NCBI GenBank assembly: GCA_029777945.1
Contig: JAKORG010000083.1
Location: 30,183-94,182, forward strand
Length of the DNA: 64,000 nt
Direction: 5' to 3'
Source: Deltaproteobacteria bacterium
Lineage (GTDB): Bacteria; Desulfobacterota; Syntrophorhabdia; Syntrophorhabdales; Syntrophorhabdaceae
Part shown: positions 42,862-53,162 of the stretch, piece after piece
Position numbering within the stretch: position 1 is the first letter of the stretch
Layout of the letters: every line of letters begins with the position of its first letter
Notes under the pieces: model-generated
What the model was told of the DNA's origin: nothing
Database searches by the model: none
The model's input: only the letters and a program-made list of their open reading frames with translations
Translations under genes and position numbers: made by a program

Positions 42862-44325
42862 ATGGCAATAGAGAGAACTGAAAAACCATTTGTTAGGCTT
42901 TTTTTATCCATATTGATTGGCGCTGGCATTGCCATGCTTTCAGTCTTTGTGGCATCCCTTGATTACAAAACAGCAATTGCTACAATTATTGGTCTATCCA
43001 TTGGCGGTATTTTTATACATTTTTTAAATCAGAAATCTTTTTCCTATTTATTGATTATGGCTATGGCATTTGGGATACCCTTCAACCTTGATATAAACCT
43101 GTTTTTCAGGCCCTATATCGGTGTTACAAGTGTTGATATAGGTATAACCTTTCTCTCATGTATTACATTGTGCATATCCTTTTTTTATGAACGTATAGTA
43201 GGGGGCATAAAGAGATTTTATAGCAATAAATGGATTATCTTAAGCATGTTACTTTATATGGGAAGTGGTGCATTGAGCCTGTATAATGCTGCATCAAAGG
43301 AACTTGTAGTTTTAGAACTTGTAAGGTTAGCTATGCTTCTTATCATCTGTTATGTGATTATGAATTTTGGAAAAAAAGAATATATGTCCGTATTTATATT
43401 AACCTTGTCCATTACTGTTTTTTTAGAATTTTTGCTTGCATTTTACCAGTATAAAACAGGAAGGTTATTCGGTTTATACGCATTCGGCGAAACAAGATAC
43501 GAATTTGGCGTTGGTTATCTTCAAGTAAGGGCCTCTGGGACATTCAGCCATGCCAATGGACTTGCATATTTTTTTGAGATGACATTGCCTATACTTCTCG
43601 CAATGGTTATAGTTGAAGATAATGCAAAATTAAAATTGTGGTATGCGGCGGCCTTTGTTTTTGGTTTTTTTGGTCTTGTTATAACCCTTTCAAGGGGCGG
43701 CTGGCTTGCTACAGCCATATCTTTACCCATTGTGTTTACATCCCTATATATAAAAAGGTTTGCTGAAAAAAAATATATGGTAGCCCTTTTTTTTGGATTA
43801 TTAATTGTAATGATTTTAGGTTATTTTGCTTCCCCAACTATTATAAGAAGACTGGAAACTTATGACTTTGGTGCTGCAGGTACAAGGGTGCCTTTAAACA
43901 GGGCTGCATTCTCTATAATAAAGCAATTTCCAATAACAGGTGTCGGTTTGAACAATTTTGCCCTTGTTTTCAGGACATATGATACAACAGGCGGATCAGA
44001 GATATTTAAAGCCCAGGGTCTTGTGCATAATCTTTTTCTTGGTGTATGGACAGAGACAGGCATAATAGGAATATCAACATTTGTTTTGATTTTTATAACC
44101 ACCTTTTTAATTGCCCTCAAATTAATATATAAGGTGCCATATTGGTATACAGGTGTTTTGGTTGGTGTTTTTGCAGGCCTCCTTGCACATTTTATCCACG
44201 GCATGTTTGACCCGGGATTCAGGGTACTCATGAGCACTTCTATGCTTGTATACAGCATGATAGGTCTTGTAGGCGCTGTGAGTGTATATTATAAAACACA
44301 ATATAAGAAACTCGAAGCAAAATAG
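42862..44325 (+). CDS. O-antigen ligase/polymerase family membrane protein (Wzy_C)
   Basis: A ~487-residue protein with about 11-12 membrane segments. The large loop near residues 370-410 contains AAGTRVPLNRAAF, FPITGVGLNNFA and QGLVHNLFLGVWTETGIIG, the His- and Glu-containing pattern of the WaaL/Wzy ligase family. It could polymerise or attach polysaccharide units. I start at ATG 42862, directly after the upstream stop; ATG 42823 would overlap it. Ends in TAG, 93 bases before a strong terminator. Confidence 0.85.
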   Translation: MAIERTEKPFVRLFLSILIGAGIAMLSVFVASLDYKTAIATIIGLSIGGIFIHFLNQKSFSYLLIMAMAFGIPFNLDINLFFRPYIGVTSVDIGITFLSCITLCISFFYERIVGGIKRFYSNKWIILSMLLYMGSGALSLYNAASKELVVLELVRLAMLLIICYVIMNFGKKEYMSVFILTLSITVFLEFLLAFYQYKTGRLFGLYAFGETRYEFGVGYLQVRASGTFSHANGLAYFFEMTLPILLAMVIVEDNAKLKLWYAAAFVFGFFGLVITLSRGGWLATAISLPIVFTSLYIKRFAEKKYMVALFFGLLIVMILGYFASPTIIRRLETYDFGAAGTRVPLNRAAFSIIKQFPITGVGLNNFALVFRTYDTTGGSEIFKAQGLVHNLFLGVWTETGIIGISTFVLIFITTFLIALKLIYKVPYWYTGVLVGVFAGLLAHFIHGMFDPGFRVLMSTSMLVYSMIGLVGAVSVYYKTQYKKLEAK

Positions 44326-44418
44326 ACGAATTTTTTTAATACATCCAATAAATAGGGTCCTGGGGATTGCCAAATTTTTAAAGAGCTTTTTTAAAATATC
44401 CTTTTTTTGATTTAACAC

Positions 44419-44460
44419 CCCTGCAAAAATATATTTAATTTTTGTAGGGTTTTTATTTTT
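44419..44460 (+). terminator. Rho-independent terminator inside the polysaccharide locus
   Basis: CCCTGCAAAAAT (44419-44430) pairs over 12 bp, with one G-T, with ATTTTTGTAGGG (44438-44449) around a 7-base loop. TTTTTATTTTT follows. This is the clearest intrinsic terminator in the window. It ends 12 bases before the next ATG, so the downstream glycosyltransferase needs readthrough, antitermination or a promoter hidden within this element. Confidence 0.85.
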
Positions 44461-44472
44461 AATTAGCCAGCA

Positions 44473-45405
44473 ATGAAGGTATCAGTAATTATAGTAAGCT
44501 GGAATTCACAAGAGTTTTTGGTGCCCTGTTTAACATCTGTATTTAATAAAAATCCAGATTTTAATTATGAAATAATATTGGTTGATAATGCCTCCACAGA
44601 TAATTCGGTTAGCCTTGTTAAAGAACATTTTTCACAGGTTAAAATCATAGAAAACAAAGAAAATGTCGGCTTCACAAAGGCTAATAATCAAGGGATAATG
44701 GCCTCCAGTGGCGAATATATTTTACTTTTGAATCCTGATACCATTTTAGTAGATGATAATCTTTTTAAAAAATGGATATCCTTTATGGATGAGCATCCTG
44801 AAGCAGGGGCAAGTGGATGTAGATTGGTTTATCCAGACGGTGAACATCAAATCGGTGATGCCGGCTACAGACCATCGTTAAAAACCGTTATAAATTGGTC
44901 CTTTTTTCTGTCCCGTGTATTTTTTGGATTTAAAGGCCTTTTTGTAAATTACAGAAATTTAATAAGCCCTATTGAGGTTGATTGGATTTGTGGCGCAGAT
45001 TTCTTAATAAGGAGGTCAATAATTGATAAGGTAGGACCTATGAATGAAGATATCTTTATGTATGCCGACGATATAGAATGGGGGTGTCGTATAAGGGATT
45101 ATGGTTATAAGGTTTTTTACTTACCACAGTTTAGGATTATTCATCTTCAAGGTGGAAGTTCAAAAAAACGGGAAGATATTGGGAGTTTTTCCGGTTTATG
45201 GTTAAAAAATATCAGATATTTATATAAAAATTATAATAAAAATCAGCCTGTTTTTTTATACGATATGATTATATCAAGCGGTTTTCTGTTGAGGGCTTTT
45301 TTTTATTACTGTATTTATCTGACATCGAAAGAGGAAGATACTAAAATTAAGGCAAAAAGGATGTTCAGATATTTCAAGTTTTCAGTATCCAATGGAGCGG
45401 TTTAG
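44473..45405 (+). CDS. family 2 glycosyltransferase (rhamnosyltransferase-like)
   Basis: A 310-residue GT-A enzyme: VSVIIVSWNSQEFLVPCLTS, EIILVDNASTDNS, NVGFTKANNQG, LLLNPDTI and the late acidic motif FMYADDIEWGCRIRDYG. This pattern is shared with WbbL-like rhamnosyltransferases. No Shine-Dalgarno is visible in the 12 bases after the terminator. Converges with a GT4 gene 4 bases away. Ends in TAG. Confidence 0.88.
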   Translation: MKVSVIIVSWNSQEFLVPCLTSVFNKNPDFNYEIILVDNASTDNSVSLVKEHFSQVKIIENKENVGFTKANNQGIMASSGEYILLLNPDTILVDDNLFKKWISFMDEHPEAGASGCRLVYPDGEHQIGDAGYRPSLKTVINWSFFLSRVFFGFKGLFVNYRNLISPIEVDWICGADFLIRRSIIDKVGPMNEDIFMYADDIEWGCRIRDYGYKVFYLPQFRIIHLQGGSSKKREDIGSFSGLWLKNIRYLYKNYNKNQPVFLYDMIISSGFLLRAFFYYCIYLTSKEEDTKIKAKRMFRYFKFSVSNGAV

Positions 45406-45409
45406 GTGA

Positions 45410-46585
45410 TTAAGAACTGGATGAGACTTTAAGGAATATGGATTTCAGTATCTTATAATTTACTTGAGGTGTATACTTTGTTTCTATCTCTTTTCTTGCA
45501 TGCATCCCCATTTTTACAATCTCAGAGATATTCTGGGAAAGGAATTTCACCTTTTCCATTAAATCATTAACATCGCCTGCCTTAAAATAAAGACCGCTTT
45601 TTCCATTTTCTACTATTAATGGCATATTGCCTATATTAGAAGCAATAACAGGTTTCCCAAAGGCAAATGCCTCGAGGAGCACTATGGGAAAGTGTTCATA
45701 CCATTCTGATGGAAATACCATAAAAAGTGAGTTTTTCAAAAGATTGTTCTTTTCTGCACCCTGTTTAAAACCTTCCATTGAGATGTTTTTTATCCCCTTT
45801 TCTTTTATATAAGTTTTCAAAGATTGTTCGAGCGGGCCTGTGCCAACAATACGTAGCTTTAGATCCTTTAATCTTTCAAATGCCTTTACAAGTGTCCATA
45901 ACCCCTTCTCAGGCGATAGCCTGCCAAGAAAGATTATATGGTCCCCACTTCCATAAGAAGGTTCTATGTCAGATATATCTAAATAATTAGGTTTTATAAA
46001 AATCCTGTCTTCTTTAACCCCTCCCTCTATTAGTTTTTGTTTATTAAATTCAGTGGTGCATAAAAAGGCATCTATTTTTTTAAAAACCCCTGCTAATCTA
46101 TTGGCAGAGATTGTTGTTGCATAAAGCCCACTTAAAAGATAACTTTCCCTGAAGCATCTATATCTCACTGCATTCCAGAATGCACCGTTTTTACACCTTT
46201 CACATATGCTATCGTTAATGTAGAAAACACCGTTTGGGCATAGCCATCTGTAATCCTGGACATTCTGGATACAGGGAATTGATGCATCATATAGGGTATG
46301 GAAGATAGAAGGGGATATAAGGGGGAATATATTATGGGTATATGCCATCTGAGGTTTAAATTCTCTTAGTATATCTTTTATTTCTTTTTTTGTCTTTTTT
46401 GAATATACAGTCTCTCTAAAAAACAGTATCTTCTGGAATAGATTATAATTGTCTGTTTCTTTGTTATCCCTTGTATAAAAGTAAACAGTTTCACCATTTT
46501 CCTCTAAAAGGTTCTTTTCTCTTAAGGCAATAGAATCTTCTCCTGCAAAAAATTTGTAGAAGTTGTGGACAAGTAGTATATTCAT
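45410..46585 (-). CDS. GT4-family glycosyltransferase
   Basis: A 391-residue GT-B enzyme. N-terminal NILLVHNFYKFFAGEDSIAL, central IIFLGRLSPEKGLWTLVKA, LRIVGTGPLEQ and the C-terminal sugar-nucleotide motif FPIVLLEAFAFGKPVIAS are typical of GT4. A Cys pair (CERCKNG) near residue 130 occurs in some relatives. It is the only minus-strand gene in this part besides the second acyltransferase. Divergent from the next GT2 gene. Confidence 0.88.
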   Translation of the reverse strand: MNILLVHNFYKFFAGEDSIALREKNLLEENGETVYFYTRDNKETDNYNLFQKILFFRETVYSKKTKKEIKDILREFKPQMAYTHNIFPLISPSIFHTLYDASIPCIQNVQDYRWLCPNGVFYINDSICERCKNGAFWNAVRYRCFRESYLLSGLYATTISANRLAGVFKKIDAFLCTTEFNKQKLIEGGVKEDRIFIKPNYLDISDIEPSYGSGDHIIFLGRLSPEKGLWTLVKAFERLKDLKLRIVGTGPLEQSLKTYIKEKGIKNISMEGFKQGAEKNNLLKNSLFMVFPSEWYEHFPIVLLEAFAFGKPVIASNIGNMPLIVENGKSGLYFKAGDVNDLMEKVKFLSQNISEIVKMGMHARKEIETKYTPQVNYKILKSIFLKVSSSS

Positions 46586-46658
46586 AATTATTCACAAAAA
46601 ATTGTAATTTTTATATCATATAAAAAATGACAAATAAATCGATTTTAGGCTATTATTA

Positions 46659-47624
46659 TTGAAAGACATCGTCGTGGAAGATAAAAAAATAGAAATATCA
46701 GTCATTATACCGACTTATAACAGGGCACCAGTTTTGAAAAGGTGTCTTGAGGCATTATCAAATCAAACCATAGCAAAAGAAATTTACGAGGTCATTGTCT
46801 CCGATGATGGCTCATTAGATGAAACAAAAAAGGTTGCAGAAGAGGCATCCATTAATAATAATTGTTTAATAAAATATCTGTGGCAGCCCAATAAAGGGGC
46901 TAATGCAGCGAGAAATAATGCAATCCATGCCTCAAAAGGCAATATCCTTCTATTTATAAATGATGATACCATTGCCATACCCACTATGTTAGAAGAGCAT
47001 TTAAAAACCCATAAACATTATCCACAGGAGAATATAGCGGTTTTGGGAAAGATGACCATTTCGCCTGAAGTTCCATATTCCATATTTGCAAAACTCCATC
47101 TCGATGCAAACTATAGCTTGTGGGAGGGCAAAAAAGAACTTGATTGGCTTGCCTTCTATACATGCAATGTCTCGGTAAAAAAATCTTTTTTACTAAAATA
47201 TGGCCTTTTTGAGGAGGGCATAAGATACCATGAAGACCTCGAGCTTTCAGAGCGTCTATCCCATTTTGGTTTAAAGATAATATACAATCCTGAAGCCTTA
47301 GGTTATCATTACCATTATCTACAGGAGAAGGAATATCTCAATGTTGCTATAAAAGAAGGCATAGCATTGGCAAAGTGGTATAAAAAATCACCGCATTTGA
47401 AAAAAGAACTGGCACTTCTTGGATTGCAGGCAACATCTCCATTATACAAAAAGATAAAGTATTTTATAGGCGATTTAATAATAAATCGCTGGACAAGACC
47501 TTTAATCATTAATTTTGCGAGATTTTTATCATCAATAAATGAAGACATATCTCTTATGCTTTATAGAAAGGTTTATCAAGCAATAAAGAGAGAGAGCGTA
47601 AAACAGGAATTAAAAAAGATTTAA
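46659..47624 (+). CDS. family 2 glycosyltransferase
   Basis: A 321-residue GT-A enzyme with ISVIIPTYNRAPVLKRCLEA, VIVSDDGSLDETK, NKGANAARNNAI, LLFINDDTI and HEDLELSERLSHFG. The start is TTG with a poorly placed AGG; GTG at 46674 is an alternative. Followed 18 bases later by a GT4 gene, so the two probably act in one pathway of repeat-unit assembly. Confidence 0.87.
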   Translation: MKDIVVEDKKIEISVIIPTYNRAPVLKRCLEALSNQTIAKEIYEVIVSDDGSLDETKKVAEEASINNNCLIKYLWQPNKGANAARNNAIHASKGNILLFINDDTIAIPTMLEEHLKTHKHYPQENIAVLGKMTISPEVPYSIFAKLHLDANYSLWEGKKELDWLAFYTCNVSVKKSFLLKYGLFEEGIRYHEDLELSERLSHFGLKIIYNPEALGYHYHYLQEKEYLNVAIKEGIALAKWYKKSPHLKKELALLGLQATSPLYKKIKYFIGDLIINRWTRPLIINFARFLSSINEDISLMLYRKVYQAIKRESVKQELKKI

Positions 47625-47642
47625 ATCTAAAAAATTCTATTA

Positions 47643-48791
47643 ATGAAGCCCATTGTAACCTTTTTAATGTCATCAGCAGCAACAGCTTATGGTGGTTCAG
47701 AGACTTATATCTTAAATGTAGCGAAAAATCTTGTTGATAATTTTAATATAAAATTAATCGTGGGCAGGGGAAATTTTAATGAAGATTTCATTAGATTAGT
47801 GAATAATGCTCCTGTTCATTTTCTAAGCGTTCCATTTATATCTCGAAGTTCTAAATTTTCAGCCATTTTGAGAAAAACAAGGCTTTATAAAAAAATAAAT
47901 GACTATGATTTTGAGGCGTTAACTGCAATAGCTTCAATAAATAAAATAAGGAGATTCACATCAGATTCAAATATTCTGGAGGTGCAGTATCCAACGGAAA
48001 GCCTTATTTTTCCTTTTATTAACAGTAATATTAAAAAGATAATCCATTTTCACGGGCCCTGGCTACCTCTGCCTTATACGTATACGAGAAGTATAATAAA
48101 TCGGTATGCCCATGCATTTATTACATGCAGTAAATGGAGTAAAGAAATACTTGAACAAAAATTTAACTTAGAGAACGTTAAAGTAATTTATAATGGCGTT
48201 GATACGAACTTTTTTAAACCAGATATTTCACATGATTTAAGGATTCAACATAATTACAACAATAAATTACCCAGATTTGGTACTGTCGGAAGGCTTGGTA
48301 AATCTAAAGGGACGGATTTGCTTTTTAAGGTTGCATCTGAAATGGAAGGAATAGCTGAGTTTTTCGCTGTTGGCCCATGCGAAGAAGACCTTTTTCAAGA
48401 AATAAGTAAGAGTAAAATAAGCAATTTTCATTTGCTGGGTGCTTTGCCTAATAATGAATTGCCTGCTTTTTATAATTTTATAGACTGTTTTGTATTACCA
48501 TCCTTATTCGAGGCTTTTGGTATTACATTAATTGAGGCAATGTCATGTGGTAAGCCTGTAATAGCTTCAGATACTGGCGGTATATCAGAAATAATTGACC
48601 ATGAAAATGATGGATTACTGATAAAGGCTGGAGATTTTAATGCATTAAAGGAGGCAATTATTAGAATTATTGATGACAGAGATATGGGGTTATATTTAGG
48701 AAAATCTGCAAGGCAGAAGGTTATTGAAAATTTTACAATCGAAAGGACATACGAAGAATTGAAAAATTTTTATTTCAACGTATTGAAATAA
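47643..48791 (+). CDS. GT4-family glycosyltransferase
   Basis: A 382-residue GT-B enzyme. TAYGGSETYILNVAKNLVD lies at the N-terminus; FITCSKWSKEIL, VIYNGVDTNFFKP, FGTVGRLGKSKGTDLLFKV and PSLFEAFGITLIEAMSCGKPV give the complete GT4 pattern. Ends 225 bases before the flippase gene; that gap holds only short, stop-rich frames and no feature I recognise. Confidence 0.9.
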   Translation: MKPIVTFLMSSAATAYGGSETYILNVAKNLVDNFNIKLIVGRGNFNEDFIRLVNNAPVHFLSVPFISRSSKFSAILRKTRLYKKINDYDFEALTAIASINKIRRFTSDSNILEVQYPTESLIFPFINSNIKKIIHFHGPWLPLPYTYTRSIINRYAHAFITCSKWSKEILEQKFNLENVKVIYNGVDTNFFKPDISHDLRIQHNYNNKLPRFGTVGRLGKSKGTDLLFKVASEMEGIAEFFAVGPCEEDLFQEISKSKISNFHLLGALPNNELPAFYNFIDCFVLPSLFEAFGITLIEAMSCGKPVIASDTGGISEIIDHENDGLLIKAGDFNALKEAIIRIIDDRDMGLYLGKSARQKVIENFTIERTYEELKNFYFNVLK

Positions 48792-49016
48792 GGCTCAACC
48801 TATCAGAAGAGTCAAATTTTTTGTTTGTTAGGTCAATCAAAGGGATATTAAGTTGCAAAAGTATTTATTTTTTTTGAATAAGGAATTCAATATTTCCCGT
48901 ATTAAGCCTCAAGATTGTGTGTCTGTGCTTAAGAATACCTTCATGTAAGAGGGATGGCACATGAAACGAAAAGGTTAATAGTATGAAAACTGGTAGGCAA
49001 ATCACAGTGGTAATAT

Positions 49017-50456
49017 ATGAAACTGTTTAATTACTATGTATTGAATGTTGTTGCACAGGGCCTTGGAAGGGTTTTTACTTTTGGTTCAAACTTTATAGCC
49101 TTTGCCTTGGTTGCACGTTTTTATGGAGCCGACTTTTTTGGTCAATATGCATATGTATTAAATTATTTTGGCATATTTGTGATTTTAGCAGACTTTGGTT
49201 TAATGCCTGTGCTTGGCAAAGATATAGCTCAGGCTAAGGATTCTCCTTAGCTTTATTGGGGGAATTTTTTGCTTGTAAGATTATGGCTAAATGTTCTTGT
49301 AATTTTGGGCTCTATAATAACAGCCTATTATTTGCGCAGAGATATGTTTTCCATTCTTCTTGTTGGTTCCTTGGCTATCCCTTTTTTGGCATCACGGTTT
49401 TTTGAACCTATATTCCAGGTCTTTAATCGTCCATGGCATTCTTTTTACGCTTCAATTGTTTATGGGGTGGCCCATTTAGTTTTTCTTGCTTTAGCATTTA
49501 AATTTACCGATAATTTATCGAGCTTTGTCATAGCCTATTTATCTGCAAATGTTTTATACACAATAATAGCATTTTACTTATCAGGTAAATCTGTTAAGCC
49601 TCTGTTAAAAATCGATACATGTATAATAAAGAATATATTAAAACTTGCAATGCCTTTAGGTATTTCATCTATATTTATAATAATAAGCAACCGTGTTTGT
49701 ATTTTGATACTTGCAGGAATGAAGTCTGATTATGCAGTGGGGATATATAGTGCAGCTTATAAATTTGTTGAAATATCGTCGTTCTTGGCAGCTATGGTAA
49801 CTGCACCTTTAATCCCTATATTTGCGGAAAAGGCAAAAAATGATAAAGCATCCCTTAGATTGATAGTAAGTGATATAGCCGAATTAATTGCAATTATACT
49901 TTTGCCAGTGGGTGTTATATGTTCTTTAATGTCAAAGGAGATTATTTCTTTAGTTTATGGAAGTAAGTTGCTACCATCAGTGGATGTATTCAATATATTG
50001 ATTTGGGTTAGCATTGTTGTTTTTTATTCACTACTAATCTCAAGTGTTGTAATTTCAGTTGGTGTTGTAAAATATGCATACTGGCTCGGTGCTGTTGCAG
50101 CAATTTTGAGTGCAGGTTTAAATTATTTACTCATCCCGAAATACAGCTATATCGGTTCGGCGTGGGTGGCGTTGATATGCGAGATTGTTTTGGTAGGGGT
50201 GACATTAACTTATGCCATACGCCATATTGGAAACTTTTTTAGATGGAAAACATGGGTAAAAATTTTTGTAGTGAATATGATTATCTATGTCTTCTTAAAT
50301 GAAACAATATTTGGTATAAATATCTTTTTAAAGATTATTACAGGGTTAACAATATATTATTTTTGTGTTGTAAGATTACATCTCATAAGAAGGGATGTGC
50401 TAAATATATTGCCTGATATAAAAATATTTTCCTTTTTCGATGCACTCAAAAGATGA
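49017..50456 (+). CDS. wzx: Wzx-type polysaccharide flippase, interrupted by one in-frame TAG
   Basis: A MOP-superfamily membrane protein. Residues 1-77 give the first two helices (NVVAQGLGRVFTFGSNFIAF, YVLNYFGIFVILADFGL). Codon 78 (49248-49250) is TAG; the frame continues LYWGNFLLVRLWLNVLV, the normal third helix, and runs to a full set of about 12-14 membrane segments. Combined length is 479 residues, the usual size for Wzx. No start codon with a Shine-Dalgarno occurs just after TAG. UAG is either read through or has destroyed the gene. Confidence 0.88.
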
Positions 50457-50505
50457 TTTTACTTGGATGCATCTTTAGCGGAACTTCTGCATTAAAAGTT
50501 TTTAT

Positions 50506-51513
50506 ATGGAAAAAATCCATAGAATAAACTGGATAGATAATTTAAAGGGCATAGGCATTATTTTTATTATATTTGGGCACTCCATTTCTTGTCCTGATTT
50601 TCTCATTGACTATTTTTTTTCATTCCATGTCCCTTTATTTTTTTTTATTGGAGGAATGAATTTTAGTAGTTCGCTACTTGAAGATTTTAACCTTTTTCTA
50701 AAAAAAAGGATAAAGAGGCTTCTCATACCCTATATTTTTTTTAATATGTTATCTTATGGGTTTTGGGTTTTGAGAATTAAATTCTTTGATGCACCGCAGG
50801 AAGTGCCTGTATTAAGGCCTCTTCTTGGCATCTTATACGGTAATGGCCATGACAAATGGCTTGTCCATAATGAACCTCTATGGTTTTTTATCTGCCTTTT
50901 TACAACTCAATTGTTGTTATTTTTAATTCTAAAATTTTTTAGAACAAACAAAAAGATTGTTTTTATTTTGTGCATCTGTGCAATAACAGGCTATTTAGAT
51001 TCAAGGTACTTAAAAATTAGATTCCCCTGGGGTATTGATATTGCATTAACTGCCGTTGTTTTTTCTGGTATTGGTTATATATTAAAGGCGCATCTTGAAA
51101 CAATAAAGAGAATCTATCATCCCTTGTTGTTAATTTTTGTTCTCTTCCTTAATCTTTTTGTGGCTTTTTTAAATGGTAAGATAGATATGAACTACAACAG
51201 GTATAATAATATTTTTTTATTTTACATCGGGGCATTTTCAGGTATTTTTTTCTGGATGGGCATCTCTATGTTTATTGGTAACGTTAATGCATTGAAATAT
51301 ATTGGAAATAATTCTCTTTCCATATTTACGCTACATATTCCGGTGCTTTTAGTGGTTGTAAAACTGATGATGATATTTGGTATTCCCTATGCCATGCAGG
51401 AAAATAATATTGCATTTATGTTCATACACACTTTTTTTAGCATTGTTATGATAATACCTCTTAATTACATATTAAATAAATATGTGCCCCTTTTAGCTGG
51501 TAGAGAAAAATGA
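50506..51513 (+). CDS. membrane acyltransferase (acyltransferase_3 family)
   Basis: A 335-residue protein with ~10 membrane segments. It opens with RINWIDNLKGIGIIFIIFGH, including the conserved His of the family, then FSFHVPLFFFIGGMNF and a K-rich loop KKRIKRLLIPYIFFN. Such enzymes O-acetylate surface polysaccharides. Spaced 49 bases after wzx. A second member of the family lies at 56.2-57.2 kb on the minus strand. Confidence 0.88.
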   Translation: MEKIHRINWIDNLKGIGIIFIIFGHSISCPDFLIDYFFSFHVPLFFFIGGMNFSSSLLEDFNLFLKKRIKRLLIPYIFFNMLSYGFWVLRIKFFDAPQEVPVLRPLLGILYGNGHDKWLVHNEPLWFFICLFTTQLLLFLILKFFRTNKKIVFILCICAITGYLDSRYLKIRFPWGIDIALTAVVFSGIGYILKAHLETIKRIYHPLLLIFVLFLNLFVAFLNGKIDMNYNRYNNIFLFYIGAFSGIFFWMGISMFIGNVNALKYIGNNSLSIFTLHIPVLLVVVKLMMIFGIPYAMQENNIAFMFIHTFFSIVMIIPLNYILNKYVPLLAGREK

Positions 51514-51529
51514 AAAAATATTCTTAAAA

Positions 51530-53071
51530 ATGGAAAATCTTTTTTATCTAACAATAAAGTCATTAATAAAGCATATTAATTTCATTGGAGGCTCTGTATT
51601 TTGTTTTTTTGTTATTTCAATATTAATCTTATTTAGAGTAAAGATTAATGACAGGGTTTCTATATTTTTTAAAAAACTTTCCAACAATGGCAGTGAGGTC
51701 TTGTTTGGAATTTTTATAATAACAGGCATCATCTACCTTTTCTATCCCAATTTTTTAAATCACATTGAACCAACCGTTGCAACATTAGGGTTTGCATTAA
51801 AAAAAGGTGAACCAGTATACCCCATACCAGTTGGTTCATATCCATATAATGGCATATTATATGGGCCTGCATTATTTGAAATTCAGATGATTTTTCAAAG
51901 TTTAGGTGCCTCCATACTAATTGGTTCAAAATTACCTGGATTAATAGCTTTTGCCATTTCATCTTTTATCTTATTAAAAATCAGAAAAGATTGGGTTTAT
52001 AGAGGCTATCTTCTTTACTTATTTTCTTTTGGACTAATGCTTTTCTGGAATAGAGCAGATGTGTTTTTATTGTTAATTGTTGCAATAACCCTCTTTATTA
52101 ATAACCGTTTTGCTCAAAACAAATATATATCTTTTATTACAGGGATATTTGGTGGTATGGCCTCTGCATTAAAAATGCATGGGTTGGCCTATGTTTTTGC
52201 TGCTTATCTTGCTACAACACATAAAAATATCTCTTTAAAAGATATAATTTTGTTTTTTATTTCATGTATCATTTCTTTTTTTTGTTTCTTTTTACCTGAA
52301 AACGTATCCTTTGGAGGTTTTTGGGCATATTTTAATTCTGCTTTAACTCAACATGGCTTATCTTTTTACTTGTGGCTTAAAAGTTTTATCTACCTTATTT
52401 TTTTGGCATTTCCTTTTATTATTATAAGGGGGATTAAAAATCTGCCTGTTTTAAATATTTTTTTATTAATAATGATTGAATTTTTAATAACTATTGTGGC
52501 ATCAAAGCATGGAAATGGATTTTACCATCTATTACCTTTAATTCCTATTAATGCCTTTATTATGTTAGATACCGAAAGAATTAAAGACAAAAAATATAAT
52601 CTATTGCCTATTCTTTACACATGCCTTATTATTGTTTCCTTTATTACAGTTGTATCCGATTTTATATTGCCCATGGGAAAGAGCTGGCAGAGATTTGATG
52701 ATGCAAAAAAAGAGGTTGTTGGCATTTCAAAAAAATCACCAGATATAATAATGGGGGTAACCGATGAACATGGTTATCCATATTCATTTTTAAGGGCTCT
52801 TTTAAAAGAAAGGCAGATTGATTATGCCTCTTTTATGGATCAACAGATATCAGGCATAAAAGATAATGCCCTTGTTGAGAATTTAAAGAATTGTAATATC
52901 TGTTGCATATTGATGCCAAATAAAGGAGAGGCTTTTACATTAAAAAATTATTATACATCAAAACCTCTGTTTTCAGATAAGGTTAGGCATGTATTCAAAG
53001 AGAGGTTTTTTCTTTCAGAGAAAGGAAGGCATTATTCTGTATATAAATGCAAAAGAGAATACGAACAATAA
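51530..53071 (+). CDS. multi-spanning membrane protein, GT-C-like
   Basis: A 513-residue protein with about ten membrane segments and a soluble C-terminal ~110 residues. The first large loop contains IEPTVATLGFALKKGEPVY and SYPYNGILYGPALFE, similar in placement to the catalytic loop of GT-C glycosyltransferases, but I see no certain family motif. It follows the acyltransferase by 16 bases. A role in transferring sugars from lipid carriers is an inference from context. Confidence 0.6.
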   Translation: MENLFYLTIKSLIKHINFIGGSVFCFFVISILILFRVKINDRVSIFFKKLSNNGSEVLFGIFIITGIIYLFYPNFLNHIEPTVATLGFALKKGEPVYPIPVGSYPYNGILYGPALFEIQMIFQSLGASILIGSKLPGLIAFAISSFILLKIRKDWVYRGYLLYLFSFGLMLFWNRADVFLLLIVAITLFINNRFAQNKYISFITGIFGGMASALKMHGLAYVFAAYLATTHKNISLKDIILFFISCIISFFCFFLPENVSFGGFWAYFNSALTQHGLSFYLWLKSFIYLIFLAFPFIIIRGIKNLPVLNIFLLIMIEFLITIVASKHGNGFYHLLPLIPINAFIMLDTERIKDKKYNLLPILYTCLIIVSFITVVSDFILPMGKSWQRFDDAKKEVVGISKKSPDIIMGVTDEHGYPYSFLRALLKERQIDYASFMDQQISGIKDNALVENLKNCNICCILMPNKGEAFTLKNYYTSKPLFSDKVRHVFKERFFLSEKGRHYSVYKCKREYEQ

Positions 53072-53162
53072 ATAATTAAAATTACATAAAAACTATGATA
53101 AAATTTTTCAGGCAAGTTTTAATTGAAAAGCCTTAAATAATTTTGATATTTAGGTGCCTCTT

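Noticed and set aside
48792..49016. Possible small genes between the GT4 gene and wzx
   Set aside because: Only frames shorter than about 25 codons with several stops of different kinds; no recognisable protein or repeat.
2874..50456. Annotating flgK, wzz and wzx as pairs of separate genes
   Set aside because: The second halves lack start codons with ribosome binding sites and align with the normal continuation of each family; a single readthrough frame explains them better.
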